Shown here piece by piece: positions 57,410 through 64,000 of a stretch of 64,000 nucleotides of DNA; positions within the stretch are counted from its first letter, which is position 1, and every line of letters starts with the position of its first letter. Position numbers and translations under genes: made by a program. The notes below the pieces were generated by a model that saw only the letters and a list, made by a program, of their open reading frames with translations, searched no databases and was not told the DNA's origin. The stretch is from Deroplatys truncata (taxonomy: Eukaryota; Arthropoda; Insecta; Mantodea; Mantidae), in NCBI GenBank assembly GCA_030765065.1, contig CM060979.1:21543001-21607000 (forward strand), in the 5' to 3' direction.

Positions 57410-58161
57410 TATACGTTCTTGTAGGTGCAATGGCAATAGGGGAATACAGTAGACCTAAGCGACAGTCAGATTTTTAAAGAGCTGGTCTCCGTGTAATGGC
57501 TTTGAAATTCCGTTCCCTTTGCATGACCAAGAGGAGAGAGAGAGAGAGAGAGTTGCGACTAAGTACTTCAAAAGCTATAAGTATTTGAAAATTCAAACCA
57601 GTAACAAGTAATGTCTCGGAAATGGTTAACGCTCGAAAAAAGGACATACAGTGTGTTTTTTAATGAGTTCTAAATTCTTTATATATTAAGATTTTGTCTA
57701 TCGCTTAAGGTTTACCAGTTATACAAATGTCATTCATAAGAGGACTTTACAGGCTATTCGCAGAAAACTCGAGAAAAACATTTTACTTGTCATGCAACAT
57801 ATGTCTGTAACATACGGTGTTGTAATCAAAATCATTAGTGCCATTTTTGAAAAAAATAAAAGAGAATGAAACACTTTTCCGTGTAAGGGTTGGAGGGATT
57901 TTCTTGAACATCTTCCGGTCGCATTCGTGGAAAATATTGAACTTAAACGCCAAGTTTGGTATTTAACCGACTTCAGTTTTCAATTACGCTATTCACACAC
58001 ATACACACACGCGCACGTGATGTTTTTCTAAAAAATGCTTCTTTTTTTTTAATTCAGAGAGCCTTAAAGCATGCGTTTTCGGTGAAATCTCGGTATCCAA
58101 TTTTTGGGTGGAATTCAATTCTTCCTCTGTTTACTATAGGTAAGTCGTAGAGAAAGTAAAA

Positions 58162-58549
58162 CTGGGTCCAAAACATTGTTTAGTGGCAAACAATTCTGCA
58201 ACAACTGGGTGATCTTTGTTCCTGCGGCAGGCAGTCGGTAGGAATTTCACGTGACCCATCAGCGCTTCCCGACATGTGTTTCTATTAATAGGAGGACATT
58301 TGCCTGCGTGGCCACTAGCGTGCCAATTTCCTCAAGGAATATTCCTTATGTCGTGGGTAGACTCCCGTTCTTCTACGCAGTTTCCTGTTGAGCACGTGGT
58401 AATTTGTGCCAGGACCTCAGTCATTCATTCTACTAAGTTATACGCAAGCATGCAGTATGTACGCAGTTTCCACTCGATAAGCAGTGAGGGAAATACACCT
58501 GGAGTTGTAATAAATGCATTTATGAGTGGTTCAGAGCATTTTTACTTTT
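58162..58549. other. Spacer between two R850 copies
   Basis: Nothing recognised. Confidence 0.3.
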
Positions 58550-60090
58550 CTACTTTCTCTAAACCGTACATACTAAGTAAGGAAGATATTACATTCAACC
58601 CCAAAATTCGATACCGAGATTTCACTGGAAATACATGTTTTGGGGCCTTTTGAATAAAAAAAAATCGTTTTCAGAAAAATGTCCGCGAACACGCGTGTTG
58701 GCACCTGTGAACACATAACTCAAAAATGAAACACTGGATAAACAATCAAACATGGTATTTAAGTTCAGTACCTTCTAAAGATGCGATACTAGATTTTCAA
58801 CAAAATGCTTCCCACCTCAAACTGCCCTTTACATGGAATATTTTTAGAATTTTTTGATTTTATGAAAATGCCTCTAACGATTTTGTTTAAAATATCATAT
58901 ATTAAAGATATTTATGTACATGACAAATAAAATGTATATCTTGAATTTTCTAGGACTGGCTAGTGAAGTCCTCTTCATTCAGAAGGAAATGTGTATAATG
59001 TCATAACTGGTAAACATTAAGGGGACAAGGTAGTCTTGAACACATGAAAGTTACACCCTAAGTGTGTTAAATTACCACTCTCCTAAAGTTCTCAATCATT
59101 TTTCTTGAACTTTTTATGAATTATTCTTAAAATCATGACAATTATTTAAAGCGGTTGTTTGCATTGATAGCTTATGTAGTTGAGTCCGTAAAAATTATTT
59201 CGTTCAGCAGAAAAACAATAAAATTTACTTTTATAACATGTGAATTCATGTACCTTTTTCTCTGACACTACTTGCAATACAGAATCACACTTTTGCACGA
59301 TTGTTCTTAGTAAAATCAGCTATCTTCTGAACCTAAATTATTTAGTTATGTATATCAGTTCACTAGAAATTGAAAAAAAAATTATTTGCAACGTCAAAAA
59401 AGTAAAAATGTGGAAAATTTGCAAAGTTGTTGTTTTCTTAATGTCACTAATATACATTATAAAATTATGATTGCGGTTCAGAAAGTTAAACTATGTGTTG
59501 TATACATGTACTGAAAATTTCAGCTCTCTGCCTCTCATACTTTCTGAGAAAAAGGTACATAAGTATCCAAAAATGTCGCTTTGAGAAAACTGAATTTAAA
59601 GTTTGAACATTAAAATTCTGATGCACTTCAGTATATTCCAGGGTTATAATCATCTGGATTACTTCAGCTTTTCTGATTGCCTTCTCTTGGTCCTGGCCTC
59701 TTTTGTTAATTGCTGAACTGCTCGCTGGGCATGATATAGTCGTTCGTTGTTGAAAGATACAAAAATGTTCTAAAAAGCGACATTGCATCACAGGTTTAAA
59801 GGAACGCCGATTAGCATTTAAATGCCTTAAAAACCTCCTAACCCCCAAAAATTATATATATTCTGAAACTGGAATTAATAGAGATTTTATTGGTGCCTAA
59901 AACAAAAAAATGTGATTTTTTTACTATTTCAAAGCACCTTGTCCTTTTAAGCGATCGACGAAAACGTACTACACAAACAATTTAAACATTTAAAAAGCAG
60001 ATAGGAAACTAAGCTTTCATAAGAATAATTTGTATACCCACTAAAACGATATGGGGTAGTGAAAGTCATATGAATATAACATATAAGATT
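58550..60090 (-). repeat. R850 copy, minus, split by a TTAA-flanked element
   Basis: The 3' end starts TTCTACTTTCTCTAAACCGT. The repeat breaks at 59020, resumes at 59947 with AAGCGATCGACGAAAACGTA and ends GAAAGTCATATGAATATAAC. Confidence 0.72.
59021..59946. mobile_element. TTAA-flanked non-autonomous DNA element (piggyBac-like insertion)
   Basis: 926 bp inserted into R850. TTAA is present on both sides (59017-59020 and 59947-59950) while the interrupted repeat normally has one such site there. The ends contain GGACAAGGT (left, after GG) and its complement ACCTTGTCC (right, before TT), a 9-bp inverted repeat. TTAA duplication is the hallmark of piggyBac-type transposition, but the termini do not show the familiar CCC start and no transposase is encoded, so the family is inferred. 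Confidence 0.65.
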
Positions 60091-60109
60091 TGTTTTACAT
60101 ATTATGTCG

Positions 60110-60215
60110 ATAACCTATATTTCTCTCATCTGACCAGTAAGCCTTTACTGATGAAAAAATCCTTTCTACGGCTGCATATGCGCGGGGGCCGGGATTGAAA
60201 AGAAACAAACAAACA
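60110..60215 (-). pseudogene. hAT transposase C-terminal fragment
   Basis: The minus strand reads FNPGPRAYAAVERIFSSVKAYWSDERNIGYRHN. VERIFS-x-x-x-x-x-W-S-D-E-R-N is the hAT C-terminal signature. Weak traces continue to about 60330 upstream. It is a third hAT lineage in the window. Confidence 0.5.
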
Positions 60216-61135
60216 AAGAAAAAACTGAATGATGTACAACACTTTGATGCATTTGTCGTCTGGATGACTGCTCAAAAATTTACACCATCTATCCGCAACA
60301 GTCTTTCCTGAAAATGTTGCTCTGTTTTTTGATCCTACCTGTTCACAAACCGGTTATTTTACCAAACCTGTCATATAAAATAATATTTCTCTCAAGTACA
60401 ACATAAATTTTCAACATTTTCTCAATTGTTTTCTTTAGAAGTAGAAACTGGGTATCCATGTTGTTTTTTACGGGGGATTTTTAACCGGGGGATGAAAAAC
60501 GAGATTAAAAACCGGGTCGTATCCGGCTAAATCGGGTGATTTGGTGGTCTTATGGAAGCAAGGAATTTTCGTCGCTCTTGGTTTAGACCGTTCATGATTG
60601 AAGAGTTGAAACACAAACAAACGAACATTTTAGAAGTGCTGTTTTTGGCTTCAGGGTAGCCCAGTATACACATTAACACAACGTTTCTATCCAAAATCTA
60701 AAATTACAGCTTTGCTACAGACTGAGGTATAAATTTCTTTGTTCTCAATTTAAAAAACAAGAATTATCCGCAGAGATTCTGGAGATGATAATGGAATATA
60801 AACAACACAAAAATAATAGGTTGCTAACATTACTGCCATTTCTTGGCAGGTGACTGTAGTTGGCAACATTGAATATGGGCTGTTGCAGAGTTTCGTTGAT
60901 GTTCACGATCCAAGATTTTCTCACAAGGTTATTAATGTTTGGCAACTGAGTTTTAGTGCTGTAGCGCTACTGAAATATAAATGACTTTTACTTTCTTATA
61001 AAAGTTCTCTCTCACCTCGTTCTTAAAGCTTTTATTATTGATGGATGACTTTACGCGTTCTAATTACATCACATCGCGTTACACAGGCACACAGGAGGGG
61101 TACGCATATGTGAAACTGTCGTTCCCAGAACATAA
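60216..61135. other. Region with no assignable gene
   Basis: Possible weak upstream traces of the hAT fragment up to 60330. A short patch at 60470-60530 repeats a TTTTTAACCGGG / GATTAAAAACCGGG motif. Otherwise nothing. Confidence 0.3.
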
Positions 61136-61291
61136 AAAAATGTGATGTGTTACATTCACGTGACTTTTCTACCCTCTAATGTTTATTAATGGGTATGCAA
61201 AACTATTCGTAAGAAAGCTTATTTTTATATCTACTGCATTTTAATACAAATAAACCTTTACAGAAATAGCTACATTATACATTTCGTTATA

Positions 61292-62598
61292 CAGGGCATC
61301 TTTATTGGTGTCATATATTTGGGGGACGTGTTCCTGACATCAAAACAGTAAAAAAAGTTCATGTACCTGGGTCTGAAAATCAACCGTTTCGTTGTTATAG
61401 GTCAAAGAAGGTGTATTCCATGAGTGAACAGACGGATATGCACTACACGTATGGCCGTGCAGACGGCAATGCAGCACGAGCACGTGAACTTTATGCAGAA
61501 AGGTACCCTGAAAGGCAGTTACCGTGTGCAAGAACATTCACACGATTTCACCAACGCTTGAGAGAGAATGGGGTATTTGAGAGGAGTACTAGGGATGTTG
61601 GGAGACCAAGAGCGGTACGAGGCATTGAGCTTGAAGAACGAGTTCTTCGTGCTGTGGCTGCAGACCCATCACAAAGCACAAGACGTATGCTGTAAGGGAA
61701 AGAGTTAGTCATATGACTATCTGGAGGATTCTGCATGGAAATCTGTACCCTTATCACGTTCAACGTGCGCAAGGATTAAATGAGGCGGACTTTGAGCCAA
61801 GAAGACGTTTCTGTCAACGCATGTTGCAGCAGTGCGTTGTGTTCAACAATTTCCTAGGCTGTATCTTATTCACGGATGAGGCTGGTTTTACTCGCGAAGA
61901 CATCTTCAATTTTCATAACACTCATAACTGGGCATTTGAAAATCCTAATAAAGTACGACAGGACAACCTTCAACAGAGGTTCTCTCTCGACGTTTGGGGT
62001 GGAATCATTCATGATCACTTTATTGGTCCCAACTTCTTCCCTCCACGTTTAAATGGACAAACCTATCTCCAGTTTCTCAGAAATGAGTTGCATCACTTAA
62101 CTAATAATGTACCTCTGGACATCATCCAACGAATGTGGTTTTTACACGACGGTGCTCCAGTTCATTTCAGTATGATAGTTGGTAAGTTTTTGAATGATCG
62201 GTTTCCGCAAAGATGGATTGGTCGAGGGGGACCCATTGCATGGCCTGCTTGATCGCCTGATTTGAATCCAATGGATTTCTTCGTCTGGGGACATTTGAAG
62301 TCCTTGGTTTATGCGTTTCCTGTACCTGATGTTGACATTTTGAGAGGACGTATCCAAACTGGATTTGACCAAATACGAAACACGCCAGGAATTTTCAACA
62401 GAGTACGCCAGAGCATGGAACGCAGGCTTACTGCATGCATCGAAGCAAGAGGAAGCCACTTCGAGCAATTTTTGCAACTTTTGATTTTCTGTTGTAACTC
62501 TGAAAAAAATGATTTTCAGGCGCATGTTCATATTAGTTTTTTTTACTGTTTTGATGTCAGGAATACGTCCCCCAAATATATGACACCAGATACACCTG
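61292..62598 (+). mobile_element. mariner-like transposon with about 60-bp inverted repeats, nearly intact
   Basis: 1,307 bp. The terminal repeats share GGTGTCATATATTTGGGGGA, CCTGACATCAAAACAGTAAA and more over about 60 bp, unusually long for a mariner. TA lies at 61290-61291 and 62599-62600. It is inserted in an R850 copy. Confidence 0.92.
61420..62485 (+). pseudogene. mariner-like transposase, one frameshift and one stop
   Basis: From the ATG at 61420: a DNA-binding N-terminus (HYTYGRADGNAARARELYAERYPERQLPCARTFTRF), then VRGIELEERVLRAVAADPSQSTRR. A one-base shift falls near 61690. The catalytic part follows: MTIWRILHGN, first Asp in CILFTDEAGFTREDIFNFHN, QRFSLDVWGGIIHDHFIGP, second Asp in MWFLHDGAPVHFS, and third Asp in SPDLNPMDFFVWGHLKSLVY. 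The second and third Asp have 36 residues between them. An in-frame TGA lies at 62250-62252, just before the third motif. All three acids are in place, so this is the best-preserved transposase in the window. The frame runs past HFEQFL into the terminal repeat, so the natural stop is unclear. Confidence 0.9.
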
Positions 62599-63456
62599 TA
62601 GATACAAAGAGAACAGATAGTCAAATGTTTAACTGGACGCTATACGTTGGCCTTAAAATTCCATACTGTTTCCATAACATCGCGAAGAACAACTGAATGT
62701 TGAGAGGTGTTTAAAAGAATTGAACAATTCGAACTATTAATAACGGATATCTCGGAAATGGCTTATGCCACAAAAGAAGTTATTTGAAGTAAAGTGCGTG
62801 TTTTAAAGAGATCTATATTTTTTGTGTTGTACGTTTTTGTCCACCGTTTAGCGTTTACCAGTTATACAGAATTATGCAAAATTCCTTTCAAATGAAGAGG
62901 ACTTCACAGGCTATTCCCAGAAAATTCAATATATAAATTTTATTTGCCATGTAAATATCTTTAATGTGAGGTATTTTAATCAAAGTTCGTAGTGATTTTT
63001 GAGAAAATAAAACATTTCGAATAAAGTTCCATGTAAACGGTAGTTTTGGATGGGAGAGATTTTCTTAAAAATCTTTGTGTCGCATCTTTGGAAGATACTG
63101 AACCTAAATAGCAAGTCTGGTGTTTATCTGACTTTTCGTTTTAGAGTTATGCTGCTCACAGAGACATGAACAGACACATACACGCACGTTCGTCTAAAAA
63201 TGTTTTTGTTTGGGTTCAGGGGCCACAAAACATGTATTTCCGGTGGAATCTCAATTCGTATTTTTGGATGGGAGGTAATACTTTCTATACTAGTATGTAC
63301 GTGGTAGAGGAAGTAAAAATGACTATATATGGTAATATTTGGGCTATACCGCGTATGTTGTAAACCAATAATTTATTATATAAATGCGACTAGATTTATT
63401 CTGCAGATAAGCTTTTGGATGAAAAATAACTTTGGAATTACGCATTTGGTTTACTT

Positions 63457-63578
63457 TTTCTGCTACTGTTACTTACCTATACGCATAGTAAGTAGGGGAA
63501 GTATTGCATTCCACCCAACAATTTGAATACCGAGATTTCACCGGCAATACACGTTTTAAGACCCCCCAAATTCAACAA
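63457..63578 (-). repeat. R850 3'-end fragment, minus
   Basis: TACCTATACGCATAGTAAGT ... GATTTCACCGGCAATACACG, 120 bp only. It ends at an AAC-rich tract directly before the next copy. Confidence 0.65.
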
Positions 63579-63583
63579 CAACA

Positions 63584-64000
63584 AAAAAATCTGATGTGTT
63601 ACACTCACATGACTTTCTCTACTCTTGTACAAGCTATTTTTACAAACGCTTATTCTCCATCTACTTCATGTTAATCCAGATAAACATTTGCAGACTCTAT
63701 CTTATTGCTAATTTTCTTGTAGATGTAAGGGGAATATGTATTTACAAGGGCAATATAGAAATACAGTAGCCTTTAAGCACATACATATCTCTTAATAGCT
63801 GGTTGCTAGGTGCAGCACCATTCCCTTTCCCACAGATTAATACTCTTTGCATATCCAAGACAAAAAATGAATAACGAATTCCCATTTGAGAAAATAAGTA
63901 TTGAAACATTTAAGGGAATAACAAGCAATATCTCGAAAATGGTTCACTCAACAAAAAAATGTATGACATAAATTGTGTATTTTAACGCGATCTACATTTT
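63584..64000 (+). repeat. R850 copy, long subtype, cut by window end
   Basis: Starts AAAAATCTGATGTGTTACAC and includes the long-subtype block (GGGCAATATAGAAATACAGT ... CACAGATTAATACTCTTTGC). It is very similar to the copy at 20975 and continues beyond the window. Confidence 0.85.

Larger units (their letters stand above)
55890..58161 (+). repeat. R850 copy split by a mariner
   Basis: The 5' part 55890-56019 starts AAAATCTGATGTGTTACATT. The repeat resumes at 57410 with TACGTTCTTGTAGGTGCAAT and ends with CGTAGAGAAAGTAAAAC. An (AG)n tract of about 20 bp lies at 57531-57552 inside it. Apart from the mariner it is a complete, diverged copy. Confidence 0.75.
61136..63319 (+). repeat. R850 copy split by a mariner-like element
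   Basis: The 5' part is 61136-61291 (AAAAAATGTGATGTGTTACA onward). The repeat resumes at 62599 (TAGATACAAAGAGAACAG) and ends ACGTGGTAGAGGAAGTAAAA at 63319. It is of the same diverged subtype as the copies at 16571 and 24195. Confidence 0.75.

Overview
The window looks like gene-poor nuclear DNA of an arthropod, very probably an insect. It holds no recognisable intact host protein gene. Nearly everything identifiable is mobile or virus-derived: mariner and Tc1 transposases, hAT remnants, a Helentron, tRNA-derived SINEs, LINE 3' ends, and a protein-primed type B DNA polymerase gene. Insect-style TATA/TCAGT promoters and TA, TTAA and 8-bp target-site duplications support this. The species cannot be read from the sequence.

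Layout. 1-805 is a degenerate tandem array. 1180-4823 (minus) is a nearly complete PolB gene of Polinton/adintovirus type with its own TATA box and poly(A) signal, broken by one in-frame stop and one frameshift. 7654-13398 (minus) is a Helentron-type Helitron (zinc-finger N-terminus, HUH Rep, PIF1-like helicase, EEP endonuclease). It is broken by frameshifts and a helicase deletion and carries 17 copies of a 63-bp coding minisatellite. From 13.5 to 29 kb, 0.85-kb repeats alternate with SINEs and two mariners (18044-19337, 27111-28552). From 29.8 to 37.2 kb lie two heat-shock-type promoter islands without a recognisable gene, a truncated Tc1, another mariner, an inverted-repeat pair and hAT fragments. 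37.5-45.6 kb is again the 0.85-kb repeat plus a LINE 3' end. 45.66-48.25 kb is a broken hAT transposase gene. 48.9-53.6 kb is mostly anonymous. A 156-bp hAT MITE with a perfect 8-bp duplication lies at 53584-53739 and a LINE C-terminus at 54740-55363. The last 8 kb show nested insertion: a mariner, a TTAA-flanked element and a second mariner, each inside its own copy of the 0.85-kb repeat.

The dominant component is that 0.85-kb interspersed family, named R850 here for convenience. About twenty complete or partial copies occur on both strands. They begin near AAAATCTGATGTGTTAC and end near GTAGAGAAAGTAAAA, with GACTTTCTCTAC / GTAGAGAAAGT as a short subterminal inverted repeat. Each copy carries a CA/GACA-rich tract at the same internal place. 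I recognise no protein in it.

How the parts relate. This is not an operon or working system. It is a record of successive insertions: R850 is oldest, and SINEs, mariners and the TTAA element landed in it. The parts most worth study are the PolB gene with its own signals, the Helentron with its coding minisatellite, and the two orphan heat-shock promoters.
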